Shown: in pieces, positions 16,924 through 26,034 of the stretch
How the letters are laid out: every line of letters starts with the position of its first letter
How positions within the stretch are numbered: the stretch's first letter is position 1
Source: Pseudomonadota bacterium
GTDB lineage: Bacteria > Desulfobacterota > Desulfobacteria > Desulfobacterales > Desulfobacteraceae
Reading direction: 5' to 3'
Length of the DNA stretch: 64,000 bases
Assembly: GCA_018821535.1 (NCBI GenBank)
Contig: JAHJLV010000052.1
Location: 25,556 to 89,555, forward strand
Position numbers and translations under genes: made by a program
Notes under the pieces: model-generated
The model's input: the letters and a program-made list of their open reading frames with translations, nothing else
Told to the model about the DNA's origin: nothing
Databases searched by the model: none

Positions 16924-19900
16924 TGCGTTCTCCAGAAAATTTTAAGATCATTCTCAGTTATTCCTTTCAGTTTAAGCCCCATGTCTTTATACAGAACAAT
17001 CTGCAGATCATCGGAAAACATATGGGCATCTGCAATAATACAGGGTTCAGGATCATAGCCGATTTTTTTAATTTCTATTTCATACCGGGTATGTTTAGTC
17101 TGCTGTGTTACCGGTCCCCGGCATTTTAAATCACTTTCATTGTTGATTAGAACATCATAAAACACGTCATCCCTGTCACTGATCCATCCGATTCTCTGGG
17201 TGAAAATTCTCAAGGTATGGGCACAGCAGTCATACATTAATGTGCCGGGCATTACCATATCATCAATAAAGTGACAGGTCAAAAACCAGGCATCCGGATG
17301 AATATCCAGTTGAGCAATTATTTTTCCCAGACCAAACCGGCCCCCGGATGGATCAAACTCAAGGACCCGGTCAATCAGATGCATCCGGCCGCCGGGAAGC
17401 CAAAGATTTTTACCCAGTGTCCGGCCCTTGAATACAGGGCCGAATGCCGCTTCCAGTTGACCCTTTCGCAGCATCTGAACCTGGTTGTCATTAAACGCCT
17501 GTTTTTGAACCGGAATCAGCGGCCTGAAAACATCTGTGGTGCGTATGGGCTGTGTATCTTCTTTTTTTAAAACAATGCCCCCGGAATTTTTGACTTCCTG
17601 TTCTGTGAAAAAACCGGCACACCCGTCTCTCATGGAAATCAGCAGTTGATTTTGAATATATCCTTTATAATGAAAAAAGAATAGATACACATCTCCCTGC
17701 TTTAAAAAACGGTCAATCTCAATATGATATTCAATGGTTTCGCACGCTTCAGGAAGTGTTCTGTGGAAGGTCACCTTTGCATCCAGAAGTCTGTATTTTC
17801 TTTTTCCTTTAACCGCATGGTCAATTCCCAGCCATGCACATAAAAACAGATCCGCCTGGCCTGCCTCAATGGATATGGATACAGGCGCTTTGGGGCCATC
17901 CAGATACCAGGCATCTTTTTTAACATCATGCTGGGTGATGATTTTTCCTTTACCCAAACTCAGCATCCGGCCTTCTATTTTCATGATCCGGTCCACCAGC
18001 ATCAGGGGTTCTGCCGGTAATCTGACCCGGACAGGGTAGGTGTCAATAATGTCAAACTGCTCCCCCAATACGTTCCCGGCTTTGCCAGTGGCATATTCAA
18101 GACACATCTGTCTGTCCAGAAATGGTTGTGGTGTTTCCAAAACCATGTTATCGGAATTTTCATCTGCCTGCGGGTGCTGCCTTTGCTGTCGTGCCAGGTG
18201 CGTCAGCATGCGGAACTGTTTTTCAAAGGCCTGCATATTCAAAGAAGAAAATTCCAGAAATTTTTCATGGGCTTTTGCTGTGGCATCACTTGCCCGGGAT
18301 ATGAGTTCAGGTTCCAATGGCAGTCTGACAGAAGTTACGGACACATCATCAAAGGGTTTTGTATATTCGAACAATGGGTTTTGCGAGGGTTCGCAGTGTA
18401 TGCCAAGATGATTTTGAATTTTTCGTACAAGGTCTTCTGTAACCGGCCGTGGATTTGTTTTTATGCTGATGGTGTTTCTCATTTCCGGCACAGGATGATC
18501 CTGTTTGGAAACAGACTCTGTTAAAACCGGATTCTGACAGTTTCCCATGATCACATGCCCGGACATGCCGTCTGTGGTGGCGGTCCGGACACAGACAATC
18601 TGTTTGTCAGATGTGCGGCGGTCATTGAACAGCACGGCTGTTTTGATGATGGAAAACAATGAAGACACGGCCCCGGAATTAAAATCGCAGTGTTCATGGG
18701 ATAAAATATCAGAAGCAGATATCCCTGCATCTGCCAGGGCTGCATTCAAGGATTGTTCCTGTCGGATTTGAGCGTGTTCCGAATCTGAACCTGATTCTCC
18801 GGGGATACTATCTGCGCTTGAAAATCCAGTGCCTTTGATAACAGCATAGATTTTATCCCCATCCCTGACCGCCTGGTCATATCGCTTTAAAACAAGCGCA
18901 GCAGATCCTTCTGCAGGGACCGGATCGTTTTCAGAAGGGTGTATCAATTGATTCAAAACAGACTGGCGAATATCACCTAAAAGGTCCACACAGCCGCAGA
19001 TAAAGACATCGGTTTCCATGGCGCTGAGGGAATGAACTGCGGTTTCAATGGCCTTGAACCCTGAGGCCTCACATGCAGACAAGGTAAAACAGGGGCCGCC
19101 AAGCATAAATTCTCTGGCCACCCGAGAAGCCACAATACCGCCTAACGCCCCCAAGGTTCTGTTAAAATTCAGGGAAGGGGAAATCTGATTTTTAATGTCT
19201 TCATCCAGGTCATTTATCTGCCATCGCAAATGAAAATCCGTGGCACCATAGTCAAAATCGATTCCGATGGCACACCCGATAAAGGATCTTGGCGCATCAT
19301 TATCCGCGGGTCTGGCTGGTATTCCGGCATCTTTCATTGCCCCGTAAACCGATTTTAACAGCAGCAGATGCTGGGGTAAAATATCGGTCATCTGATTGGG
19401 CGGGATATGAAACTGTCCGGGTATGACATCTATTTTGTCAATATAGCGACCGGGCTTGGGTTGCGATGCCATCGGATGCCGTCTTTTCCACCGGTTTTCA
19501 GGATGATCTGTGTTTATTTTTAAATGATCAAGGATATATGCTTTAAATTCTTTCAGGTTCTCACAGTCTTTGAGAATGGTTTCCATCCCCACAATGGCGC
19601 AGTCCAGGGTCTGGTTGATTTTTTCTGAACCCATCTGCCCAGCCGGATAGATTTTAGAAGACGCTTTAAATTCTTCAACCAGCAGATGGGCATTGATTCC
19701 CCCGAACCCGAAAGCACTGACCGCAGCTTTTTTTGTGATGCCTGTTTTTTGGGGTTTCCATTCTTCAACACGTGTCTGAACCTGAATCCGACTGGTGTTC
19801 AAAGGACTTTTGATGGATGGTGAATCAAAATTCAAAGAGGGTGGTAAAACACCTGCATTCATTGATAAAACTGTTTTTATAAACCCTGCGGCACCGGCTG

Positions 19901-20990
19901 CGGTGAGCAGATGCCCGATCATTGATTTTACAGAGCCGATGGAAATCTTTTTATCCGGACAGTTGTATTCATCCAGCAGGGTTTTAATGCTGGTTAATTC
20001 CACCTGATCTCCCACCGGCGTTCCTGATCCGTGGCATTCCATGTACTGAATATCTTCAACCGACCATGAAGCACTCTGGTATGCCATAATCATGGCCCGG
20101 ACCTGACCTTCGGAAGCCGGCCCCACAAGGGTTCCTTCAATATCATTTGACACACCGGCGCCAGTGATGACAGCATAGATATTATCTTTGCTCCGGATGG
20201 CATCTTCCAGCCGCTTAAGAACAACAATGCCTGTTCCTTCTCCCACCACAAGGCCATCTGCTTGGGCATCAAAGGGCGAACATTTTCCCGTGGGTGATAA
20301 TGCCTGGAGTTGGGAAAATCCAATCTGGGTATACAGAGAACTGGGTTTTGAAACACCGCCTGCAACCATGATATCCGCTTTTTTCAGATTTAACTGCTCA
20401 CAGGCCAGTTTTATGGAAACCAGAGAGGATGCACAGGCGGCATCCAGTGTAAAGCATCCTGCTTCAAAGCCCATGGCTCTTGCCAGAATGGATGCAGGAA
20501 AGGATACCACTCCGGTTTTTGAAACCGTGTGCGCATCAAACTGTTTGAAATCGTGTCCAAATATGACCTGTCGGGAAAAAAAAGAAGATGCCCGGGTGGG
20601 AAGGGCAATGGCAGCCAGAATCACACCTGTGCGTTTTTTGTCTGCTCTGGTATGATGACATTGTTCGTAGGCACGTTTTGACGCCTGAAGGACAAGCTGG
20701 TGAACCGGGTCAAGGCCGTACAAAAAAGTTTTATCCAGTAAAAATCCGGATGAATCAAACTTAAAGTTCTCTATGAATCCGGCTATATTGGAAACCGCCT
20801 TATCCGGTTGGGTGCGTGAGGCCAGAAAAGAATCCACCGGTTTAAGCCATCGGTTCTCCGGCACGGCCATAACAGCATTCTTTTTATTAATGATATTGTG
20901 TAAAAACTGATCCTTGTCTGCGGCCTTGGGGAAAATGCCGTCCATGCCGACCACAGCAATCTTTTGAAATTTATTAGAATGAATTTTCAT
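16920..20990 (-). CDS. PfaC-like multidomain synthase: ketosynthase, CLF-like domain, FabA-type dehydratase
   Basis: 1356 residues. Domain 1 (about 8-440) is a complete ketosynthase: Cys186 (DAACASS), His320 (ECHGSGTP) and His360 (KSMIGHLL). Domain 2 (about 465-830) is ketosynthase-like but lacks both His motifs, so a chain-length-factor role is likely, although it keeps a Cys (640, LSACEASG). Residues about 985-1340 are two hotdog units: the second has the FabA active site (WFLTCHFIDDMVMPG) with His1240 and Asp1254, spaced as His70/Asp84 of E. coli FabA; the first has Pro1033 at the His position but keeps Asp1047. This is the KS-CLF-DH order of PfaC from polyunsaturated fatty acid synthases with only one double-hotdog unit, and without acyltransferase, ACP, ketoreductase or enoylreductase. 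First gene of the ole operon. No good Shine-Dalgarno before the ATG. Confidence 0.88.
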   Translation of the reverse strand: MKIHSNKFQKIAVVGMDGIFPKAADKDQFLHNIINKKNAVMAVPENRWLKPVDSFLASRTQPDKAVSNIAGFIENFKFDSSGFLLDKTFLYGLDPVHQLVLQASKRAYEQCHHTRADKKRTGVILAAIALPTRASSFFSRQVIFGHDFKQFDAHTVSKTGVVSFPASILARAMGFEAGCFTLDAACASSLVSIKLACEQLNLKKADIMVAGGVSKPSSLYTQIGFSQLQALSPTGKCSPFDAQADGLVVGEGTGIVVLKRLEDAIRSKDNIYAVITGAGVSNDIEGTLVGPASEGQVRAMIMAYQSASWSVEDIQYMECHGSGTPVGDQVELTSIKTLLDEYNCPDKKISIGSVKSMIGHLLTAAGAAGFIKTVLSMNAGVLPPSLNFDSPSIKSPLNTSRIQVQTRVEEWKPQKTGITKKAAVSAFGFGGINAHLLVEEFKASSKIYPAGQMGSEKINQTLDCAIVGMETILKDCENLKEFKAYILDHLKINTDHPENRWKRRHPMASQPKPGRYIDKIDVIPGQFHIPPNQMTDILPQHLLLLKSVYGAMKDAGIPARPADNDAPRSFIGCAIGIDFDYGATDFHLRWQINDLDEDIKNQISPSLNFNRTLGALGGIVASRVAREFMLGGPCFTLSACEASGFKAIETAVHSLSAMETDVFICGCVDLLGDIRQSVLNQLIHPSENDPVPAEGSAALVLKRYDQAVRDGDKIYAVIKGTGFSSADSIPGESGSDSEHAQIRQEQSLNAALADAGISASDILSHEHCDFNSGAVSSLFSIIKTAVLFNDRRTSDKQIVCVRTATTDGMSGHVIMGNCQNPVLTESVSKQDHPVPEMRNTISIKTNPRPVTEDLVRKIQNHLGIHCEPSQNPLFEYTKPFDDVSVTSVRLPLEPELISRASDATAKAHEKFLEFSSLNMQAFEKQFRMLTHLARQQRQHPQADENSDNMVLETPQPFLDRQMCLEYATGKAGNVLGEQFDIIDTYPVRVRLPAEPLMLVDRIMKIEGRMLSLGKGKIITQHDVKKDAWYLDGPKAPVSISIEAGQADLFLCAWLGIDHAVKGKRKYRLLDAKVTFHRTLPEACETIEYHIEIDRFLKQGDVYLFFFHYKGYIQNQLLISMRDGCAGFFTEQEVKNSGGIVLKKEDTQPIRTTDVFRPLIPVQKQAFNDNQVQMLRKGQLEAAFGPVFKGRTLGKNLWLPGGRMHLIDRVLEFDPSGGRFGLGKIIAQLDIHPDAWFLTCHFIDDMVMPGTLMYDCCAHTLRIFTQRIGWISDRDDVFYDVLINNESDLKCRGPVTQQTKHTRYEIEIKKIGYDPEPCIIADAHMFSDDLQIVLYKDMGLKLKGITENDLKIFWRTQ

Positions 20991-21179
20991 ATGGGGTCAT
21001 ATAATTGAGAACCCTTGTTTATTCAAGAAAGTCTTTGTAAAACAAGTGTAAAATTCAATTTGTCTTTTAACACTTGGTGTGTTAGACAAAATAAAGTATT
21101 TCTATCATCCATAGTCCTTCTGATCATATGTTAAAATTTAATTTTAATATATGGTTTTAACATAATTTCAGAGAAATTT
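20991..21179. promoter_or_regulatory. Divergent intergenic region with several inverted repeats (PfaC-like/ole operon versus hybrid kinase)
   Basis: Both the synthase operon (-) and the hybrid kinase (+) must be driven from these 189 bp. Inverted repeats seen: CAAGTGT (21043-21049) with ACACTTG (21070-21076); AACAC-ttggt-GTGTT (21069-21083) flanked by TGTCT (21061-21065) and AGACA (21084-21088); and TATGTTAAAA (21127-21136) with TTTTAACATA (21155-21164), the last ending 15 bp before the kinase ATG. The first two overlap. I could not place convincing -35/-10 pairs for either direction. Confidence 0.45.
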
Positions 21180-23879
21180 ATGTACAGATTGATTTTCAAA
21201 TTATTCCCATTATTAAAACCCACCTCTTTGAAAACAAAATTCATATATTCGGTTCTTCCGCCGATCACTGTCTGTTTTCTGGGCATATCAATCATTGCCG
21301 CAATTTTATCCTATGATGACATGGAAAAAAACATTCTGAACCGGTATCAAGCCAATGTCCATGCCTATATCAAGCCCTTGATACTGCCTTTGTGGAATGT
21401 CAATGATGCTGCAATCCAGTCACAGGTTCAGGCCATATTAAATTATCCGGATATTACCGGCGTAAAACTGATTGAAAAAGTCACTGCAACTGGCAACGAA
21501 AAAATATTCACTGCCGGGCTCATCCCCGAAGATGAGACCCTTTCTGACCATTTGATGTTTTCTCAGGATATTATTTATACGCCCTATGAAAAGAAAGAAA
21601 TTTTAGGAACCTTGTATTTTTATTATAAAAAGACGCAGATTCTAAATAATCTGGTTCATCAGTTTATCCAGTATTCTTTGTTATTTTTATTTCTGGTTGT
21701 CATTGTTATTATCACCACGTTGATTTCCTACCACAGAACCATCAATATCCCTTTGAACAAACTTTTAAAATCTATCCGCAGATTTGATTATGAAAAAAAT
21801 ATAACGCCGGTAGAATGGACTGCAAATGATGAGATAGGGCAGGTGATAACCTCATACAACGGGTTGATTATCAGTTTGGAAATGGGATATTCACAACTGA
21901 CCCGTGCACTGGAAGAGGCCAGAAAAGCCAATGCTGCGAAAAGTGAATTTCTGGCCAATATGAGTCATGAAATACGAACCCCTTTAAATGGAATTCAGGG
22001 CCTGGCTGAGCTTGTTCTGGATACGGAACTGAGCATGGAACAACGCAATTTTCTAAGCACGATATATATGGAATCAGAGCAATTATTAACCATCATTAAC
22101 GATATCCTTGATTTTTCAAAAATTGAAGCCGGCATGATGGAACTCGACCAGATTCCATTTGATCTGCGCCATACCGTTGAGAGCCTTTGTGCCTCACTCA
22201 GTGTTCAGGCTGACAAAAAAGGTCTTGAACTGATTCATTTTATAGATGCATCCGGGAGGACTGAACTCATCGGTGATCCGGGTCGGCTCAGACAGATACT
22301 GATTAATCTTATTGGAAATGCAATTAAATTCACCCATAAAGGAGAAGTTTTTGTTAAGATTCAAATTGTTGAACAAACAGATTCTAAAATCAAATTTCAA
22401 TTTTCTGTCACGGATACAGGCATTGGTATTCCCAAAGACAAACATGAGAAAATTTTTGACAGTTTTTCCCAGGCAGATGGATCAACAACACGAAATTTTG
22501 GCGGAACCGGTCTGGGTATAACCATCTCCAAGATGCTGATTGAACAGATGGGTGGTGCAATCAATCTTGAGAGTACCCCGGGTATAGGTACCCGGTTTTA
22601 TTTTGATCTTGAATTTTTAAAACAAAAAAATGATTATTCAGCACCCTGGGCTCCTTGTGATGACTTTTCCGGCCTGACCATCCTGGTCGTAGATGATTCA
22701 AGGACAAATCTGGAGGTATTTTCTGCATATCTTGACATCTGGGGATGTAACGCCATCACTTCTTGTTCCGGCGAAGACGCTTTGCAGTTACTGTTCAGAT
22801 ATCAAACTGAAGACAAAAAGATCTCAGCCATTTTTATTGACCATGATATGCCCGGCATGAACGGCTTTGAACTGTCAGAAAAAATTCGCAAGATGGATTA
22901 TTTTTCCCGAACGCCCATTGGTGTCGTATCCCCTATGGGCGTTATCGGAGATGGAAAACAATATCGGGAGATCGGGGTGAATGGATATCTTGTAAAGCCG
23001 GTTTGTCAAAAAGAATTAAAAAAATTTATTTCTTTTATTTTAGGATATAAATCTGGTTCACAAAAATCCGAACAATTTTTAATCACCCGCCATACCCTGG
23101 CTGAAAACCGAAGAAAACATATCAAGATTTTATTGGTGGAAGATTATGTAACAAATCAGAAGCTTGCTGTAAAACAGCTAGAAACTGCAGGATATGACGT
23201 ACGTCTGGCCCGTGATGGTCAGGAAGCCGTGGACTATTATTCCCAATATGATTTTGATCTTGTTTTAATGGATATACAGATGCCGAAAATGGATGGGTAT
23301 CAAGCCTGTGATTTAATTCGAAAAATGGAAAAGGGGAAAAAAAGGACCCCTGTAATCGCCATGACAGCACATGCGCTGACAGGCTATAAACAAAAATGCC
23401 TGGATGCCGGAATGGATGATTTTGTTACCAAGCCGCTGAAAAAAGAAATCCTTTTATCCACCGTGTCCAAATGGATTCAACATTCTTCTGACACAGCTGA
23501 TTTTGAAGATGCTTTTGCAAAAAACAAGGCACCGTTGCAGATTTACATTGCCCTGAACGAATTCGAGAATGACCGGGATTTTTTCTATCAGGTACTGGAT
23601 GAATTTTTAATCCAGGCTGAAGAACAGATTTCCCAAATAAAACACGCATTGGCTTCAAATGATCCGGGTGTTGTGGTCAGACATGCTCACTCCATTAAAG
23701 GCGGTGCTGCAAACCTGACGGCAGATGCCCTGTCCAAAGCAGCACATGATCTGGAATTATTTGACAAGACTCCTGGGCAAAGTTCTGGTGATCCTTTATT
23801 TTCAGCATTGGTTTTTGAGTTTGAACGGTTGAAAAAATTTAGAAATCAATTATCAAAAAACCTTCAGCCACATGTTTAA
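21180..23879 (+). CDS. Hybrid sensor histidine kinase (TM-sensor-HAMP-HisKA-HATPase-REC-REC-HPt)
   Basis: 899 residues, BarA/TorS-like architecture. Two membrane helices (about 20-44 and 164-184) flank a periplasmic sensor of about 120 residues; then HAMP, a HisKA H-box with His263 (MSHEIRTPLNG), ATPase boxes (LINLIGNAIKF; DTGIGIP; FGGTGLG), receiver 1 with Asp554, receiver 2 with Asp698 (LMDIQMPKMDG) and a C-terminal HPt domain with His837 (HAHSIKGGAAN). All phosphorelay residues are intact. No partner DNA-binding regulator is adjacent. It is divergent from the PfaC/ole operon, so a role in controlling it is possible but unproven. Its 3' end overlaps the convergent rhomboid gene by 41 bp. 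Confidence 0.93.
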   Translation: MYRLIFKLFPLLKPTSLKTKFIYSVLPPITVCFLGISIIAAILSYDDMEKNILNRYQANVHAYIKPLILPLWNVNDAAIQSQVQAILNYPDITGVKLIEKVTATGNEKIFTAGLIPEDETLSDHLMFSQDIIYTPYEKKEILGTLYFYYKKTQILNNLVHQFIQYSLLFLFLVVIVIITTLISYHRTINIPLNKLLKSIRRFDYEKNITPVEWTANDEIGQVITSYNGLIISLEMGYSQLTRALEEARKANAAKSEFLANMSHEIRTPLNGIQGLAELVLDTELSMEQRNFLSTIYMESEQLLTIINDILDFSKIEAGMMELDQIPFDLRHTVESLCASLSVQADKKGLELIHFIDASGRTELIGDPGRLRQILINLIGNAIKFTHKGEVFVKIQIVEQTDSKIKFQFSVTDTGIGIPKDKHEKIFDSFSQADGSTTRNFGGTGLGITISKMLIEQMGGAINLESTPGIGTRFYFDLEFLKQKNDYSAPWAPCDDFSGLTILVVDDSRTNLEVFSAYLDIWGCNAITSCSGEDALQLLFRYQTEDKKISAIFIDHDMPGMNGFELSEKIRKMDYFSRTPIGVVSPMGVIGDGKQYREIGVNGYLVKPVCQKELKKFISFILGYKSGSQKSEQFLITRHTLAENRRKHIKILLVEDYVTNQKLAVKQLETAGYDVRLARDGQEAVDYYSQYDFDLVLMDIQMPKMDGYQACDLIRKMEKGKKRTPVIAMTAHALTGYKQKCLDAGMDDFVTKPLKKEILLSTVSKWIQHSSDTADFEDAFAKNKAPLQIYIALNEFENDRDFFYQVLDEFLIQAEEQISQIKHALASNDPGVVVRHAHSIKGGAANLTADALSKAAHDLELFDKTPGQSSGDPLFSALVFEFERLKKFRNQLSKNLQPHV

Positions 23880-24564
23880 ATAATAGCCACACAGTTAACC
23901 CCATCAGAAAAACAGCAAAAATTTTATCAAAATAATTTTCTTTTCTTTTTTGATGATAGCCAAAAATCCATCCAAACAGGATTCCTGAAATCAACCCGCC
24001 GGCATGGCTCCAGTTGTTGATATTGGGAATTAAGAAACCAAACAGCGCAAGACTGATGACCCAGCCTAAAGTTTCCTTATATACCAGACGTCCCCATTGT
24101 CCCCTGCTTGATCTGCCAAAATACATGGCAGCACCGATAAGACCGCAGATTCCCGAGGATGCGCCAATGGTCAAGCTGACATTACCCACATAGGACAATA
24201 AAAAACCGGACATGCCGGTCAAGGTATACAAGACAAACATTCTAAAAACACCGTATTCTTTTACCACCAGCGGAATAAGCGTCCGTAAGGCCAGCATATT
24301 GAATACAATATGCAATAATCCGCCATGGAGCCAGTTTGCGGTGATAATGGTCCACCAGGTTCCATTTTTTGAAATGATAGATTTTCCGGTTGCGCCAAGA
24401 AATTCAAGGGCAAAAGGAGACGGGGTTAAAAAAAGCAGGGGATTCAAAGAAAAATTCAAATGCTCTTTACTGAAAATCATGCTGATAAAAAACATGAAAA
24501 CATTCACATAGATAATTGCCCGAAGTGCAATGGACGACACTGAAATAACCGTTTTATCTGGCAT
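23839..24564 (-). CDS. Rhomboid family intramembrane serine protease
   Basis: 241 residues with about six to seven hydrophobic helices. Rhomboid signatures: WLHGGLLHIVFNMLAL in the second core helix, catalytic Ser136 in GASSG and catalytic His187 (NWSHAGG). Cleaves transmembrane substrates within the inner membrane; the substrate is unknown. It is 1 bp downstream of the 180-residue unknown gene and so co-transcribed with it. The last 41 bp overlap the convergent hybrid kinase gene, unusual but both frames are sound. Confidence 0.9.
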   Translation of the reverse strand: MPDKTVISVSSIALRAIIYVNVFMFFISMIFSKEHLNFSLNPLLFLTPSPFALEFLGATGKSIISKNGTWWTIITANWLHGGLLHIVFNMLALRTLIPLVVKEYGVFRMFVLYTLTGMSGFLLSYVGNVSLTIGASSGICGLIGAAMYFGRSSRGQWGRLVYKETLGWVISLALFGFLIPNINNWSHAGGLISGILFGWIFGYHQKRKENYFDKIFAVFLMGLTVWLLFKHVAEGFLIIDF

Positions 24565-24565
24565 A

Positions 24566-25108
24566 TTAATTGAGTTTTGTATCTTTTAATTTAACTGCAT
24601 TCAAATATTCTTTCACAGCGCCCATGGTCAGGGTAAACATTTTGGTTCCCAGTAAAATGGCAACCGCATCATTTTTGGCGCTGCACAGATCAGCAAAGGC
24701 AGGCCCCATAACATTAACGGGATTCTGAATATCCTGGGGAGCGTCCTGCATTGTTTTTACATAGATATCCAGCCGGGTTTTTAAAATGTCAAAATAATCC
24801 AGCCGGGTTCCTGCAGTGGCCTGGGTCAGGGTTGAAATATTATTGGCAATTTCTCTGATCAATTCCCAGAAGGTGTGTGTTACCGGTGCTTTATTGACAT
24901 CGGATGCGGGCATGAAAAACGAAATTGCCCAGCCCACACTTAAAATTTTTAAAATCTGCAATTCATATTCAAGTGTGGTCAAATTAAGTGAACTGCCCTT
25001 TGGAACGACAGCCAGCAGCTGTTTTAAATCATTGCGATCAATAGCAAAGGTGGCAAGATCCCCGGCTAGTTTCTGCGGGGTAAGCGGGTCATTATTTTCT
25101 TGAACCAT
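24566..25108 (-). CDS. Conserved-looking protein of unknown function upstream of rhomboid gene
   Basis: 180 residues, no recognised family. It has no signal peptide; a hydrophobic stretch near 55-70 (ILSVGWAISFFM) is too short to be a confident membrane helix. The rest is helical with short loops (LTTLEYELQILKIL, IREIANNISTLT, DLCSAKNDAVAILLGTKMFTL). A reasonable ATG with weak ribosome site and only 1 bp to the rhomboid gene support it as real. It may be an accessory protein of the rhomboid protease, judged by position only. Confidence 0.7.
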   Translation of the reverse strand: MVQENNDPLTPQKLAGDLATFAIDRNDLKQLLAVVPKGSSLNLTTLEYELQILKILSVGWAISFFMPASDVNKAPVTHTFWELIREIANNISTLTQATAGTRLDYFDILKTRLDIYVKTMQDAPQDIQNPVNVMGPAFADLCSAKNDAVAILLGTKMFTLTMGAVKEYLNAVKLKDTKLN

Positions 25109-25273
25109 ATCAATTCCTTTTCATTTTAAATATTGCATAAACCTTTTCAAATATGGCATATTGCAAAACATATCAAACATGGAATACTTATGTGTTAACA
25201 TATTTAAAAAAAATAATCCATCCAACATGCGCCATACGCATCAGAGGATGAGGATTATCAAAACGTATTTTGT
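25109..25273. other. Divergent intergenic region, AT-rich, no clear element
   Basis: Between the unknown gene (-) and the Sir2 gene (+). AT-rich, with one short inverted repeat ATGCG-ccata-CGCAT (25227-25241) about 33 bp before the sir2 ATG. No promoter pair is convincing. Confidence 0.3.
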
Positions 25274-26005
25274 ATGTACAACAAAGCCGCTCGGATTATA
25301 AAAAATTCAAAACGGGTCATTGCATTTACCGGCGCAGGAATTTCGGTTGAAAGCGGTATTCCGCCATTCAGAGGGAAAAACGGTTTGTGGAACAAATATG
25401 ACCCAAAATCATTTGATATCAACTATTTTCACAATAATCCCCGGGAGTCCTGGGAAATTATCCGTGATATTTTTTATGATTTATTTGGAAGCGTTCATCC
25501 CAATGCTGCTCACTATGCGCTTGCTCAGCTGGAAGCCCATTCCATGTTAAGCGCTGTGATTACCCAGAATGTCGATCATCTTCATCAGGATGCAGGAAGT
25601 CAGGTGGTTCACGAATTTCATGGGTCCTTAAAACATCTGGTGTGCCTTGCCTGCCATGAAAAATATGCGATATCAGCCATTGATTTAAATATACTTCCCC
25701 CGTTATGTGAAAACTGCAGCGGGATTCTCAAGCCGGATGTGATTTTTTTTGGCGAGGCCATTCCCGAGCCTGCCCGAACGCATTCGTTTAATGAAACAAC
25801 CCGGGCAGACTGTTTTTTACTTATCGGAACCACCGGTACGGTCATGCCGGCCAATATGATCCCGGTTCAGGCCAAACAGAACGGGGCCACCATTATTGAA
25901 ATCAACCCTCATCATTCCGAGTACACCAGAACGATTACAGATATTTTTATTAAAGAGAATGCAACAGCTGCCATGAAAGCGCTAATGGATGAAATTGACA
26001 AATGA
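25274..26005 (+). CDS. cobB: Sir2-family NAD-dependent protein deacylase
   Basis: 243 residues, class of bacterial CobB/sirtuins. NAD-binding motifs AFTGAGISVESGIPPFRG (about 16-33) and TQNVDHLHQDAG, catalytic His in EFHGS, and a four-Cys zinc module (CLAC and CENC). The usual GTS motif reads GTTGTV. Removes acyl groups from lysines with NAD. Followed at 29 bp by a HIT-family gene, likely co-transcribed. Confidence 0.92.
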   Translation: MYNKAARIIKNSKRVIAFTGAGISVESGIPPFRGKNGLWNKYDPKSFDINYFHNNPRESWEIIRDIFYDLFGSVHPNAAHYALAQLEAHSMLSAVITQNVDHLHQDAGSQVVHEFHGSLKHLVCLACHEKYAISAIDLNILPPLCENCSGILKPDVIFFGEAIPEPARTHSFNETTRADCFLLIGTTGTVMPANMIPVQAKQNGATIIEINPHHSEYTRTITDIFIKENATAAMKALMDEIDK

Positions 26006-26034
26006 TAACGATACTATGAAAGGGAAAATGAATC

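Noticed and set aside
20188..20655. Open frame of 155 codons on the plus strand opposite the ketosynthase domain
   Set aside because: Antisense shadow of a well-conserved domain.
25227..25241. ATGCG-ccata-CGCAT before sir2 as an operator
   Set aside because: Arms of only 5 bp in an otherwise featureless gap; expected by chance at this length.
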